Shown piece by piece: positions 55,173 through 64,000 of a DNA stretch of 64,000 bases. Position 1 is the stretch's first letter. Each line of letters begins with the position of its first letter. Source of the stretch: Pandoraea oxalativorans (lineage in GTDB: Bacteria > Pseudomonadota > Gammaproteobacteria > Burkholderiales > Burkholderiaceae); contig NZ_CP011253.3 of assembly GCF_000972785.3 (NCBI RefSeq), positions 3,286,001 through 3,350,000 of the forward strand, given 5' to 3'. The notes beneath the pieces were generated by a model. That model was not told the DNA's origin. It searched no databases and saw nothing but the letters and a program-made list of their open reading frames with translations. The position numbers and the translations under genes were made by a program.

Positions 55173-56903
55173 ATGAAACGAGTTCGCATCACCGCCTCCG
55201 CCACCAGCGCGCTACCGCGTTCGCTGTTAATCGCCATTTGCGTCATCTATGTGCTGGCAGGGTTGTTCGGTCGCGATCCGTGGAAAAACGAAGACGCTGC
55301 CGGATTCGGCATCATGTGGACGATGGCGCACGGTCATCTGTCCGACTGGTTGTTGCCGAACATCGCAGGCAAACCGATTTACGACAACGGCCCGCTCGTC
55401 TCGTGGCTCGGCGCACTGTCCATCCGCGCCTTCTCGTGGCTCGATGCACCCGACGCCGCCCGCATCGTCACGGGCCTTTGCTTCTACATCACCTGCACGT
55501 TCATCTGGTACGGCACCTATCTGCTTGGCCGCCGCCCGGAAGTGCAACCGTTCAAATACGCTTTCGGCGGTGAACCGGAACCGCGCGACTACGGACGCAC
55601 GCTCGCGGATGGCGCGTTGCTGATTCTGCTGGCGTGCTTCGGCCTGGCCGAACGCGGTCACGAAACGACCGCCACCGTGGGGCAGCTCACGCTGATCTCG
55701 ATGGCGATCTACGGCCTCGTGCGCAGTCTGGACAAACCGCGTCAGGGTGCCGTGAGGTTCGGTCTGGCACTTGGCGGGATGGCGCTGGCGTCGTCCCCAT
55801 TGATGACACTCTCGCTGTGGCTCGCGGGCATGATCGCGGCAGTCGTGTGCCGCGCGCTTCCGCTGCGCATGCTGTTGCTCGTCTCCACCCCGATCACGCT
55901 GCTCATCGCCTGCACCTGGCCCCTCGCAGCGCTGAAATTCGCCGACGGTGCACGCCGCTGGCTCGGCGAGTGGGCCGATATCGGGATGGACGCCTTCAGT
56001 GGTCCCACGATCGCCTCGCTGAGCTACATCGCCAAGAACCTGGCGCTGTTTGCGTGGCCTGCCTGGCCGCTCGCTGCATGGTCGCTGTACTCCTGGCGCG
56101 GCATGCGACGCGCCCCGCACATTGCGATCTCTCTTATCTTCGCCATCACGATCCTGGTGCTGATCGTGCTGCAAGCGCATCAGGGCAATCAGCTCTTCAT
56201 GCTGGCCCTGCCTGCACTCTCGATCATCGCCGCCTTCGGTCTGCCGACGCTCAAGCGCGGCACCGTCAACGCCATCGACTGGTTCGCCGTGCTGTCGTTT
56301 ACCGTGCTGGCCGGCTTCGTGTGGATCGTCTGGCTTGCAGGCATTACCGGCTTCCCGGCATCGACGGCACGCAACCTGCGGCGCCTGGTGCCCGGTTTCA
56401 ATCCGGAGTTCAGCTGGATCACGCTGATCAGTGCGCTGATCGTCACGGGCGCCTGGGTGGCGCTGGTGGCATGGCGCGTGTCGCGCAGCCCGAAGGTGCT
56501 GTGGCGCAGCGTGGTGCTGTCCTCCGGCGGCACGACACTGATGTGGGTGTTGCTCATGACGCTCTGGCTGCCGGTCGTCAATTACGGCAGAACGTATCGC
56601 GACGTGGCAGCGCAGATTGCGTCCCATCTCCCAGCGGACTACACGTGCATTCGCACGGCACGGGTGGGCGATGCCCAGCTCGCGTCGTTCGCCTACTTCG
56701 GCAAGATGCGCTTCGGTTCGGCCGACGACGATTGCGACGTGCTGCTGCGTCAAGACTCCCAGGACTACAGCGAACCGCTCTCGCTCGCGCCCTACGAGTG
56801 GCGTCAACTGTGGGAAGGCCGTCGCGCAGCCGACCGTGACGAACGCTTCCGTCTTTACGTCCTGCAAGAGCGCCCGTGGCGTCGCGCGGCGCGTCCGCGC
56901 TAA
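55173..56903 (+). CDS. GT-C membrane glycosyltransferase, ArnT/PMT-like
   Basis: 576-residue polytopic protein with about 11-12 helices and a C-terminal periplasmic domain of about 80 residues. The N-terminal loop GRDPWKNEDAAGFGIMWTMAHG with acidic residues, followed by PNIAGKPIYDNGPLVSWLGAL, fits ArnT/PMT glycosyltransferases that use polyprenyl-phosphate sugars. The acceptor (lipid A, protein or other glycan) cannot be deduced. The C-terminal part (ADYTCIRTARVGDAQLASFAYFGKMRF) resembles the soluble tail of such enzymes. It is followed 30 bases later by the MATE gene. Confidence 0.82.
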   Translation: MKRVRITASATSALPRSLLIAICVIYVLAGLFGRDPWKNEDAAGFGIMWTMAHGHLSDWLLPNIAGKPIYDNGPLVSWLGALSIRAFSWLDAPDAARIVTGLCFYITCTFIWYGTYLLGRRPEVQPFKYAFGGEPEPRDYGRTLADGALLILLACFGLAERGHETTATVGQLTLISMAIYGLVRSLDKPRQGAVRFGLALGGMALASSPLMTLSLWLAGMIAAVVCRALPLRMLLLVSTPITLLIACTWPLAALKFADGARRWLGEWADIGMDAFSGPTIASLSYIAKNLALFAWPAWPLAAWSLYSWRGMRRAPHIAISLIFAITILVLIVLQAHQGNQLFMLALPALSIIAAFGLPTLKRGTVNAIDWFAVLSFTVLAGFVWIVWLAGITGFPASTARNLRRLVPGFNPEFSWITLISALIVTGAWVALVAWRVSRSPKVLWRSVVLSSGGTTLMWVLLMTLWLPVVNYGRTYRDVAAQIASHLPADYTCIRTARVGDAQLASFAYFGKMRFGSADDDCDVLLRQDSQDYSEPLSLAPYEWRQLWEGRRAADRDERFRLYVLQERPWRRAARPR

Positions 56904-56904
56904 T

Positions 56905-56931
56905 CGTCCGACACGTCCGAGACGCCCGACA
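56905..56931. repeat. 9-bp repeat, three units, directly before the MATE gene
   Basis: CGTCCGACA, CGTCCGAGA, CGCCCGACA in tandem between the glycosyltransferase stop and the MATE start. The unit is the same family as the eight-unit array at 45765-45836. Confidence 0.75.
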
Positions 56932-56933
56932 CC

Positions 56934-58313
56934 ATGTGGCACGACATCAAACGCATTGCCGCGCTGGCATGGCCGGTGCTGATCGGCCAGTTGGCGGTCA
57001 TCGCCTTCGGGGTGATGGACACCGCCATGGTCGGCCGCGCCTCCGCCTTCGACCTCGCGTCGCTGGCGCTCGGTGGCTCGATCTACATCACCGTGTACGT
57101 CGGCCTGATGGGCATTCTCGTCGCCCTCTCGCCCATCGCCGCACAGCTTTACGGCGCGGGTGAGCGCATCGCCATCGGCGAGGAAGTGCGTCAGACGTTC
57201 TGGCTCGCCCTGTTCCTCGCGGTGCCCGGCTTCCTCGTCCTGTCGCATCCGCAATTCATCCTGCGACTCTCCGAAGCGACGCCTGAACTCGAAGCCCGTG
57301 CGACCGCCTATTTGCATATCCTCGCGTACGGCTTGCCTGCCGCCATGCTGTTCCGCGTGTACTCGTCGCTCTCGACGGCCGTGGCGCAACCGCGCATCGT
57401 CATGATGATTCAGGTGACGGGGCTGGTGCTGAAGGTACCGCTCAACCTCGCGCTGATCTATGGCGTGGATCGACTGGGTATCCCGGCGCTGGGCAGTACC
57501 GGGTGCGCCATCGCCACGACCGCTATCAACTGGGTCTCCTGCGGTCTCGGGCTGCTGCTGATGGCGCGGCATCCGAAGCTGCGCGAATTCGGCGTCTTCA
57601 CGAAGTTCTGCTGGCCACAGTGGCAAGCGATTCGCGCACTGCTCAAACTCGGCGTGCCGATGGGTTTGAGTTACCTGATCGAAGTCACGGCGTATTCGTT
57701 CATGGCGATCTTCATTGCCCGACTGGGGGACGTGACGCTTGCCGGCCATCAGATCGCCGCGAACCTCGGTGCGCTCATGTACATGCTGCCGATGTCGATC
57801 GGCATCGCAACCGCAACGCTCACCGCGCAGGCGATCGGTTCGCGCGACTACCAGGCGGCGCAACGGGTCGGACGGCGTGGCGTCGAGCTGGCCGGGACGT
57901 TGGGATTGCTCGTGGCCCTGCTGATGTGGCTCGGCCGCCCGCTGGTCCTTGCCGCCTACACATCGGACCCGCTGGTCGCCGCCGTGACCGCGCCGCTGCT
58001 GACCATCGTCGCTGTCTATCACGTCTTCGACGCCCTTCAGGTGAACGCCGTCTTCGTCTTGCGTGCATGGAAAGTCGCGGTCGTACCGACCGTCATCTAC
58101 GCCCTGTCGCTATGGGGCGTGGGCTTGGGCGGCGGATACGTGCTCGGCTTCGACGTCGGCGGCCTCTCGCCCGCCTGGCTTCACGGGGCTACCGGCTTCT
58201 GGGCCGCCAACAGCGCAAGCGTTGCGGTCGCCGCTATCGGATTGCTGATGTATCTGCGTTGGGTCGTGCATGTCAAAGGCATGGCGACGTCCGCGACAAA
58301 CGCGCAGGCCTGA
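56934..58313 (+). CDS. MATE family efflux transporter (NorM/DinF-like)
   Basis: 459-residue inner-membrane exporter with about 12 helices in two repeats (IAALAWPVLIGQLAVIAFGVMDTAMVGR at the start; LLKLGVPMGLSYLIEVTAYSFMAIFIARLGDVTLAGHQIAANL opening the second half). MATE proteins expel cationic drugs using Na+ or H+ gradients. The ribosome site is replaced by a 9-bp repeat tract, so translation may rely on coupling to the gene 30 bases upstream. Confidence 0.94.
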   Translation: MWHDIKRIAALAWPVLIGQLAVIAFGVMDTAMVGRASAFDLASLALGGSIYITVYVGLMGILVALSPIAAQLYGAGERIAIGEEVRQTFWLALFLAVPGFLVLSHPQFILRLSEATPELEARATAYLHILAYGLPAAMLFRVYSSLSTAVAQPRIVMMIQVTGLVLKVPLNLALIYGVDRLGIPALGSTGCAIATTAINWVSCGLGLLLMARHPKLREFGVFTKFCWPQWQAIRALLKLGVPMGLSYLIEVTAYSFMAIFIARLGDVTLAGHQIAANLGALMYMLPMSIGIATATLTAQAIGSRDYQAAQRVGRRGVELAGTLGLLVALLMWLGRPLVLAAYTSDPLVAAVTAPLLTIVAVYHVFDALQVNAVFVLRAWKVAVVPTVIYALSLWGVGLGGGYVLGFDVGGLSPAWLHGATGFWAANSASVAVAAIGLLMYLRWVVHVKGMATSATNAQA

Positions 58314-58525
58314 GCGAGACACATCCGTCGGCTATCGGCCACTTTGCTCGTTCGGTGAGACGGCCGAGCGAGATGACGACGGGCATAGTTCGAACCAAGT
58401 TGTACGATAACAAAAACGCGACGCACTCACGTCGTGTCCTTCCCGGGTCCATCGACCCGCAGCACATACAGTCAACATCTGGAGAAAACGGGTATACCCG
58501 CAAAGGCAATCCGAGCAACTTTCCA

Positions 58526-58552
58526 TAGAATGTTGTCTGACGACATACAACA
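58526..58552 (+). promoter_or_regulatory. Promoter/operator of glucarate dehydratase gene
   Basis: TAGAAT at 58526-58531 overlaps a dyad TGTTGT/ACAACA (58531-58536 and 58547-58552) whose core reads CTGACGACAT. That is the style of sites bound by FadR-subfamily GntR regulators of sugar-acid genes. The 10-bp palindrome GGGTATACCC lies at 58491-58500. The regulator gene is not in the window. Confidence 0.5.
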
Positions 58553-58600
58553 GAATGTCGCGCCCCTTCGTTCCCTTTGGACTGATCAACGTTCCCTGCC

Positions 58601-59929
58601 ATGAGCCGAACCCCCATCGTCACCGAATTGCGCGTTGTTCCCGTCGCCGGCCGCGACAGCATGCTGCTGAATCTCAGCGGCGCACACGGGCCGTTCTTCA
58701 CTCGCAACCTTGTCATCCTGACGGACAACGCCGGGCATACCGGCGTTGGCGAAGTGCCCGGCGGCGAGTCGATTCGCAAGACGCTGGAGGACGCACGCCC
58801 CTACGTCGTCGGACAGTCGGTCGCCAACGTCCAGGCGATTCTCGGCCAGACGCGTCGCGTCTTCGCCGACCGCGATGCGGGTGGACGCGGCTTGCAAACC
58901 TTCGATCTGCGCACGACGATCCACGCGGTGACCGCGCTCGAAGCCGCACTGCTCGACTTGCTCGGTCAACACCTGGAAGTCCCCGTTGCCGCCCTCCTGG
59001 GCGAGGGGCAACAGCGCAGCGAAGTCGCGATGCTCGGGTATCTGTTCTTCATTGGCGAGCGCAACGCCACCGATCTGCCCTATACCGACAATCGTGGCGC
59101 GCGCGACGACTGGGAGCGCGTGCGCACGGAAGTCGCGATGACACCCGATGCCGTCGTCAAACTGGCCGAAGCGGCACACGCGCGTTACGGCTTTCAGGAC
59201 TTCAAGCTCAAAGGCGGTGTACTTGAGGGTGATGCGGAGATCGAAGCCGTCACCGCCCTTGCAAAACGCTTCCCGCAGGCACGCGTGACGCTCGATCCCA
59301 ACGGCGCATGGTCGCTGGCCGAGGCCATCCGTCTGTGTCGCGATCAGCACGACGTGCTGGCGTACGCAGAAGATCCGTGCGGTGCGGAAAACGGCTATTC
59401 GGGTCGCGAAGTGATGGCGGAATTCCGACGCGCGACAGGGCTGCCGACAGCCACCAACATGATCGCGACGGATTGGCGTCAGATGGGCCACGCGATTCAG
59501 TTGCAGTCCGTGGACATTCCGCTCGCCGATCCGCATTTCTGGACGATGCAGGGCTCGGTGCGCGTCGCGCAGATGTGCCACGAGTGGGGACTGACGTGGG
59601 GCTCGCACTCGAACAATCATTTCGATGTGTCGCTTGCGATGTTTACCCACGTGGCGGCCGCCGCGCCCGGCAAGATCACCGCCATCGATACGCACTGGAT
59701 CTGGCAGGACGGTCAATACCTGACGCGCAACCCGCTGCAAATTGTCGGTGGCAACGTGCAGGTGCCGACCGCTCCCGGGCTCGGGGTGACGCTGGACATG
59801 GACGCCGTCGAGGCAGCCCACGCGCTGTACCTCGAACACGGTCTCGGCGCGCGCGACGACAGCGTTGCCATGCAATATCTGGTGCCGGACTGGAAATTCG
59901 ATCCGAAACGCCCTTGCCTGATGCGCTGA
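58601..59929 (+). CDS. gudD: Glucarate dehydratase
   Basis: 442-residue enolase-superfamily enzyme dehydrating D-glucarate (and often L-idarate) to 5-keto-4-deoxyglucarate. Catalytic features: KxK in FKLKGG, metal ligands in TLDPNGAW and [15 protein letters not shown], and the His base in [17 protein letters not shown]. Full length for the family. No transporter or aldolase partner is adjacent, so it stands alone under its own operator. Confidence 0.95.
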   Translation: MSRTPIVTELRVVPVAGRDSMLLNLSGAHGPFFTRNLVILTDNAGHTGVGEVPGGESIRKTLEDARPYVVGQSVANVQAILGQTRRVFADRDAGGRGLQTFDLRTTIHAVTALEAALLDLLGQHLEVPVAALLGEGQQRSEVAMLGYLFFIGERNATDLPYTDNRGARDDWERVRTEVAMTPDAVVKLAEAAHARYGFQDFKLKGGVLEGDAEIEAVTALAKRFPQARVTLDPNGAWSLAEAIRLCRDQHDVLAYAEDPCGAENGYSGREVMAEFRRATGLPTATNMIATDWRQMGHAIQLQSVDIPLADPHFWTMQGSVRVAQMCHEWGLTWGSHSNNHFDVSLAMFTHVAAAAPGKITAIDTHWIWQDGQYLTRNPLQIVGGNVQVPTAPGLGVTLDMDAVEAAHALYLEHGLGARDDSVAMQYLVPDWKFDPKRPCLMR

Positions 59930-60180
59930 TTCATCGGCATCTCTTGCTTCGGTCGGTGCATCGTTCGGAGCGTCGGAGGATCAAAATACCGACGCTCTGT
60001 CACCGCTCGATCGCAATGCGCACGAATTGCAGAATTTCAAAAAACGACGCGAAAATTCCGCAAGGCCATTGAAGGGGAAACGAATAGAGGAAAAATCGCT
60101 ATCGAAACCTTCGAAAGACCTCATTGCGAGACCTTGCGATACCTTTTACGACGCTCGGTAGCCAAGCGATTTCGGACATA

Positions 60181-60211
60181 AAAAAAGCCCAGGCGGTTAA
60201 GCCTGGGCTTT
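60181..60211. terminator. Terminator after the tRNA-Asp genes
   Basis: AAAGCCCAGGC/GCCTGGGCTTT (60184-60194 and 60201-60211), 11 bp, GGTTAA loop. On the minus strand it is followed by a run of T, ending the tRNA cluster; it can also act on the plus strand after gudD. Confidence 0.9.
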
Positions 60212-60218
60212 CTTCGTT

Positions 60219-60295
60219 TGGCGGAGCGGACGGGGCTCGAACCCGCGACCCCCGGCGTGACAGGCCGGTATTCTAACCAACTGAACTACCGCTCC
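60219..60295 (-). tRNA. tRNA-Asp (anticodon GTC), copy 1
   Basis: 77-nt minus-strand cloverleaf with encoded CCA. Acceptor GGAGCGG/CCGCTCC, anticodon stem enclosing CTGTCAC, anticodon GTC, T-loop GGTTCGAGCCC. Identical over its length to the copy at 60395-60471. Confidence 0.97.
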
Positions 60296-60394
60296 AAACT
60301 TGCTGCAGCATCGTGATGTCACTCACTTTGCTTTCCTGCTAGTTGCCCGGCATTGCTGCGTTTTCACGCGCATATCACCGAACTTCGTAGGTTT

Positions 60395-60471
60395 TGGCGG
60401 AGCGGACGGGGCTCGAACCCGCGACCCCCGGCGTGACAGGCCGGTATTCTAACCAACTGAACTACCGCTCC
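60395..60471 (-). tRNA. tRNA-Asp (anticodon GTC), copy 2
   Basis: Same 77-nt sequence as the copy at 60219-60295, separated from it by 99 bases of unrelated spacer. A terminator-like hairpin lies just upstream on its strand (60481-60507). Confidence 0.97.
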
Positions 60472-60480
60472 AAAACCGAC

Positions 60481-60507
60481 AAAAAAACCCGCCTGACTTT
60501 CAGCGGG
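60481..60507 (-). terminator. Terminator-like hairpin between tRNA-Glu and tRNA-Asp
   Basis: CCCGC/GCGGG with an inner TGA/TCA pairing (60488-60507), followed on the minus strand by seven T residues (A-run 60481-60487). It would end or reduce the tRNA-Ala/Glu transcript before the Asp copies, leaving only nine bases before copy 2. Confidence 0.7.
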
Positions 60508-60569
60508 CTTTACGCCACAAACTGCCTGGCATTTTCAAACTGATACCGACTCGCTACCGGCACCAATTC

Positions 60570-60645
60570 TGGCGTCCCCTAGGGGATTCGAACCCCTGTA
60601 CTCACCGTGAAAGGGTGATGTCCTAGGCCTCTAGACGAAGGGGAC
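60570..60645 (-). tRNA. tRNA-Glu (anticodon TTC)
   Basis: 76-nt minus-strand cloverleaf with CCA. Acceptor GTCCCCT/AGGGGAC, anticodon stem TCACC/GGTGA enclosing CTTTCAC, anticodon TTC, T-loop GGTTCGAATCC. Confidence 0.97.
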
Positions 60646-60814
60646 AAAATCGTCAAAACTTTGTCTGTTTCGCTACTACTTACTGCATTTAGCGAAGAAC
60701 GCCATTCTAAACAACATTTCTTCGCTTGTGAAGCTTTATTTTCAAGTTTTTTGCATCGTTTTCGCAAGAATCTTGCTCTTTCGACGCAGCCTGAAAACCA
60801 AGCTTCTGAATCCG

Positions 60815-60890
<76 letters not shown>

Positions 60891-60983
60891 GAACAGAGAA
60901 ATGAGATTCTAATGACAAACCCATTTCCTGTAAATACCCTCCTCGCATTTTTTCCGCATTATTTTGCGAATTCGTGCGAAGAT

Positions 60984-61012
60984 AAAAAAACGGCGACTCG
61001 CAAGAGTCGCCG
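60984..61012 (-). terminator. Intrinsic terminator after pnp
   Basis: CGGCGACTC/GAGTCGCCG (60991-60999 and 61004-61012), GCAA loop, followed on the minus strand by seven T residues (A-run 60984-60990). Confidence 0.92.
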
Positions 61013-61085
61013 TCTTCCTTATCGCGGTCACGGCATGGCGTCACGGCACGCAAGCGCGCCGCCCTGCTTTATGCCGAGGCCCGAT

Positions 61086-63236
61086 TTACTGGGCGTCGCC
61101 TTCGCGCTTGACCAGCAATGCACCGCCTTGCTTCTCTTCCTCGGTCAGTGCCTTGTGCGACAGACGCAGACGACCCTTGTCGTCTTGCTGGATCACCTTC
61201 ACGCGCACGGCCTGACCTTCCTTGACGTACTCGTTGATGTCCTTGATACGCTCGTTGGCAATTTCCGAGATGTGCAGCAGACCGTCCTTACCCGGCAACA
61301 CCGAGACGATAGCGCCGAACTCGAGCAGCTTGAGCACGGTGCCGTCATAGACCTGGCCGACCTCGACTTCCACCGTGATCAGTTCGATACGACGCTTCGC
61401 TTCGGCAATGCCTTCGGCGCTCGGGCTGGCGATGGTCACCACGCCGTCGTCCGAAATGTCGATGCTCGTGCCGGTCTCTTCCGTCAGCGCGCGGATCACC
61501 GAACCACCCTTACCGATCACGTCACGGATCTTTTCCGGATTGATCTTGATCGTGACCATGCGCGGTGCGAATTCCGACAGCTCCGTGCGCACGCCCGACT
61601 GGGCTTCCGACATCTTGCCGAGGATATGCAGACGGCCTTCCTTGGCTTGCGCCAGCGCGACCTGCATGATTTCCTTCGTAATGCCCTGGATCTTGATGTC
61701 CATCTGCAGTGCGGTCACGCCATTCGACGTACCGGCTACCTTGAAGTCCATATCGCCCAGGTGATCTTCGTCGCCGAGAATATCGGTCAGCACGGCAAAC
61801 TTGTTGCCTTCGAGGATCAGGCCCATGGCGATACCGGCGACCGGCGAGGTCAGCGGCACACCGGCGTCCATCATGGCGAGGCTACCGCCGCAGACCGACG
61901 CCATCGACGACGAACCGTTCGACTCGGTGATTTCCGACACGACACGCACGGTGTAACCGAAATCGTCGGCACCCGGCAGGCATGCGACCAGCGCGCGCTT
62001 AGCCAGACGGCCGTGACCGATTTCGCGACGCTTGGGCGAACCCACGCGACCCGTTTCGCCCGTCGAGAACGGCGGGAAGTTGTAGTGCAGCATGAAGCGA
62101 TCGCGGTACTCGCCTTGCAGCGCGTCGATGATCTGCTCATCGCTCTTGGTGCCCAGCGTGGCCACCACGAGTGCCTGCGTTTCGCCACGCGTGAACAGTG
62201 CCGAACCGTGGGCACGCGGCAGCACGCCGGTGCGGATCGAGATCGGACGCACGGTGCGCGTGTCGCGACCGTCGATACGCGGCTCGCCAGCCAGGATCTG
62301 GCTACGGACGATCTTGGCTTCCAGATCGAACAGGATGTTGCCGACTTCGATGTCGTCCGGCGCAGCTTCGCCCTTGGCAGCCGCAGCTTCGCCCAGCTTG
62401 GCGATCACGTCGGCGCTCACAGCACGCAGTTGTTGCGTGCGCGCTTGCTTTTCACGCGTCTGGTAAGCCGCGCGCAGTTGGCCTTCGGCCAGTTCGCTGA
62501 CTTGCGAGATCAGCGCGTCGTTCTTGGCAGCCGGGGCCCATTCCCACTCGGCCTTGCCACCGTCGCGCACGAGTTCGTGAATCGCGTTGATGGCCGTTTG
62601 CATTTGCTCGTGACCGAACACGACTGCGCCCAGCATCACGTCTTCCGGCAGCTCCTGCGCTTCCGACTCCACCATCAGCACCGCTTGTTCCGTACCGGCG
62701 ACGACCAGGTCGAGCTTCGACTTGGCGATCTGCTCACGCGACGGGTTGAGCACGTACTGGCTGTCGACGTAAGCCACGCGGGCGGCGCCGACCGGGCCAT
62801 TGAACGGCAGACCCGAGATGGCCAGCGCGGCCGAAGCACCGATCAGGGCCGGGATATCGGCCGGGACTTCCGGGTTCAGCGAGACGACCTGCACCACGAC
62901 CTGGACTTCGTTGTAGAAGCCTTCCGGGAACAGCGGGCGGATCGGACGGTCAATCAGGCGCGACGTCAGCGTTTCGTTTTCCGACGGACGGCCTTCACGC
63001 TTGAAGAAGCCACCCGGGATCTTGCCGGCGGCGTAAGTCTTTTCAAGGTAGTCGACCGTCAGCGGGAAGAAATCCTGGCCAGCCTTGGCCTTCTTCGCAC
63101 CCACGACCGTAGCGAGCACGACGGTATCGTCCATGTCGACGAGCACAGCGCCGGATGCCTGGCGAGCGATCTCACCGGTTTCCATGCGAACCGTGTTTTG
63201 TCCCCATTGGAAAGACTTGACGACTTTATTGAACAT
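61086..63236 (-). CDS. pnp: Polynucleotide phosphorylase
   Basis: 716-residue 3'-5' exoribonuclease/polymerase of the degradosome. Two RNase PH domains ([65 protein letters not shown]), a KH domain ([25 protein letters not shown]) and a C-terminal S1 domain ([32 protein letters not shown]). ATG 63236 has AGGAG upstream; GTG 63242 is less well placed. The 329-base gap from rpsO holds a terminator and a hairpin that fit the usual rpsO-pnp control by RNase III and PNPase. Confidence 0.98.
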   Translation of the reverse strand: MFNKVVKSFQWGQNTVRMETGEIARQASGAVLVDMDDTVVLATVVGAKKAKAGQDFFPLTVDYLEKTYAAGKIPGGFFKREGRPSENETLTSRLIDRPIRPLFPEGFYNEVQVVVQVVSLNPEVPADIPALIGASAALAISGLPFNGPVGAARVAYVDSQYVLNPSREQIAKSKLDLVVAGTEQAVLMVESEAQELPEDVMLGAVVFGHEQMQTAINAIHELVRDGGKAEWEWAPAAKNDALISQVSELAEGQLRAAYQTREKQARTQQLRAVSADVIAKLGEAAAAKGEAAPDDIEVGNILFDLEAKIVRSQILAGEPRIDGRDTRTVRPISIRTGVLPRAHGSALFTRGETQALVVATLGTKSDEQIIDALQGEYRDRFMLHYNFPPFSTGETGRVGSPKRREIGHGRLAKRALVACLPGADDFGYTVRVVSEITESNGSSSMASVCGGSLAMMDAGVPLTSPVAGIAMGLILEGNKFAVLTDILGDEDHLGDMDFKVAGTSNGVTALQMDIKIQGITKEIMQVALAQAKEGRLHILGKMSEAQSGVRTELSEFAPRMVTIKINPEKIRDVIGKGGSVIRALTEETGTSIDISDDGVVTIASPSAEGIAEAKRRIELITVEVEVGQVYDGTVLKLLEFGAIVSVLPGKDGLLHISEIANERIKDINEYVKEGQAVRVKVIQQDDKGRLRLSHKALTEEEKQGGALLVKREGDAQ

Positions 63237-63439
63237 TTGCACTCCTATATCGAATCGCGCGAATGCAGCAGCGGCGCGATATCGCTGCCGGGGTGATCCC
63301 GACGCCTTACAGGGGGGAGTGTTATGCCATTCCAGCGTAGCCCGCTGCGAAAATCCGCCGGCGCGCTTCTGAGACGACCCTGGAATGACACAAGCCCTGC
63401 TTGCCGACGAGGCCCCGTAAATCGGTAACGGAGACCGGA

Positions 63440-63461
63440 AACCCGGCGCAACCGCCGGGTT
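63440..63461 (-). promoter_or_regulatory. Hairpin in the pnp leader
   Basis: AACCCGGCG/CGCCGGGTT (63440-63448 and 63453-63461), 4-base loop, in the 329-base rpsO-pnp gap (63237-63565). It may be an RNase III processing site as known for pnp leaders; there is no real U-run. Confidence 0.5.
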
Positions 63462-63515
63462 AATCGTCCCGAAAGAGGCTCTGAGAGCATCGATCGGCTA
63501 CCGCCCAAAAACAAA

Positions 63516-63545
63516 ATGCCTGCATCAGCACGCTGATACAGGCAT
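63516..63545 (-). terminator. Terminator between rpsO and pnp
   Basis: ATGCCTG/CAGGCAT (63516-63522 and 63539-63545) with inner ATCAG/CTGAT, followed on the minus strand by TTTTGTTTTT. Confidence 0.9.
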
Positions 63546-63565
63546 CTCGTCGTAATCGTAATCGC

Positions 63566-63835
63566 TTACTTACGCAGGCCCAGCTTCTCGATCAGGGCGC
63601 GGTAGCGGTCTGCATCCTTGCCCTTGAGGTAGTCGAGCAGCTTACGACGACGGCTCACCATGCGCAGCAGACCGCGGCGGCTGTGGTGATCCTTCATGTG
63701 CGCCTTGAAGTGCGGGGTCAGTTCGTTGATGCGCGTGGTCAGCAGCGCAACCTGAACTTCGGGGGAGCCAGTGTCATTGGCGGCGCGGGCGAATTGCGCC
63801 ACGACGTCCGACTTCTTGATATCTGCGTTCGACAT
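63566..63835 (-). CDS. rpsO: 30S ribosomal protein S15
   Basis: 89-residue primary 16S rRNA-binding protein. Sequence [70 protein letters not shown] is standard, including the [11 protein letters not shown] rRNA-contact loop. ATG 63835 is the family start, with GGAAAG upstream. It leads the rpsO-pnp pair. Confidence 0.99.
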   Translation of the reverse strand: MSNADIKKSDVVAQFARAANDTGSPEVQVALLTTRINELTPHFKAHMKDHHSRRGLLRMVSRRRKLLDYLKGKDADRYRALIEKLGLRK

Positions 63836-63898
63836 TTTCTTTCCTTTGAATATACACGCGGTCACGGAAGAATGGCCGTGCCGTGAACTTACAAAAAC

Positions 63899-63943
63899 AT
63901 GTACGTTGCCGTACATAAACAAAACTGCAAGTGCGCGATTATA
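63899..63943 (-). promoter_or_regulatory. rpsO promoter -10 and leader hairpin
   Basis: Minus-strand TATAAT at 63943-63938 and, in the predicted leader of about 95 nt, a hairpin ATGTACG/CGTACAT (63899-63905 and 63910-63916). S15 often represses its own mRNA through leader structure; that role here is inferred. Nothing further is recognisable to the right edge. Confidence 0.5.
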
Positions 63944-64000
63944 CGGGAACCGGCATCACGACGCCACTTTTTTCCGCGCTTTGCCGCAGCAGGCGGGCTT

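Noticed and set aside
55227..58022. 931-codon open frame on the minus strand
   Set aside because: Mirror frame of the glycosyltransferase and MATE genes; Gln/Arg/His-rich text without any domain, as expected opposite GC-rich codons.

Overview
The window is GC-rich, gene-dense chromosomal DNA from a beta-proteobacterium of the order Burkholderiales. The gene content and the block thrS-infC-rpmI-rplT-pheS-pheT-ihfA-merR point to Burkholderiaceae, and the overall look is closest to Pandoraea. That genus call is an inference from gene order and protein style, not a database result. I see no insertion sequence, prophage, integrase or CRISPR array. The left edge cuts an ABC permease and the right edge lies just upstream of rpsO.

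Layout. 1-4.5 kb: a PotA/PotB-like ABC importer divergent from an IclR regulator, then OsmC and DUF72 proteins. 4.5-18.5 kb: a signalling-rich stretch with four cyclic-di-GMP proteins (GAF-GGDEF, PAS-PAS-GAF-GGDEF-EAL, membrane GGDEF, membrane GGDEF-EAL). Small genes lie between them: a TMEM175-type channel, an S4 RNA-binding protein, DUF3717, rubredoxin and a lipoprotein. 18.7-29.8 kb, all on the minus strand: the translation block merR/ihfA/pheT/pheS/rplT/rpmI/infC/thrS, tRNA-Val, then relA and ridA. 29.8-36.9 kb: alpha/beta hydrolase, 3-hydroxybutyrate dehydrogenase, succinyl-CoA:3-ketoacid CoA-transferase, a PAS-LuxR regulator, a thioesterase, an orphan TRAP binding protein and an SDR. 37-50 kb: ETF-ubiquinone oxidoreductase, an MliC-like protein, aroC, an LplT-PlsC fusion coupled to a CBS protein, metY plus a coupled hydrolase, Mpo1-like, YihY, WrbA, DUF2069 and an FAD dehydrogenase. 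50-60 kb: a structured leader ahead of an MgtC-C-domain-like protein, a MerR/MFS pair, MtfA, L31B, a GT-C glycosyltransferase, a MATE exporter and glucarate dehydratase. 60.2-64 kb: four tRNA genes, pnp and rpsO on the minus strand.

How the genes work together. Ketone-body and fatty-acid-linked metabolism cluster around 30-39 kb: BdhA makes acetoacetate, ScoAB activates it, and ETF-QO feeds electrons to quinone. Translation and stringent control sit together at 19-29 kb.

The most unusual signals are non-coding: (i) a strong promoter at 50232-50260 with an upstream dyad, a 20-codon leader reading frame and tandem hairpins ahead of the MgtC-like gene; (ii) a perfect LexA-type box over the -10 element of a DUF3717 gene (11205-11224); (iii) a cluster of DnaA-box-like nonamers at 12416-12528; (iv) a candidate small RNA with its own terminator at about 4650-4784; (v) an infC gene whose start codon is AUC; and (vi) 9-bp tandem repeats of related sequence at gene ends near 45.8 kb and 56.9 kb.
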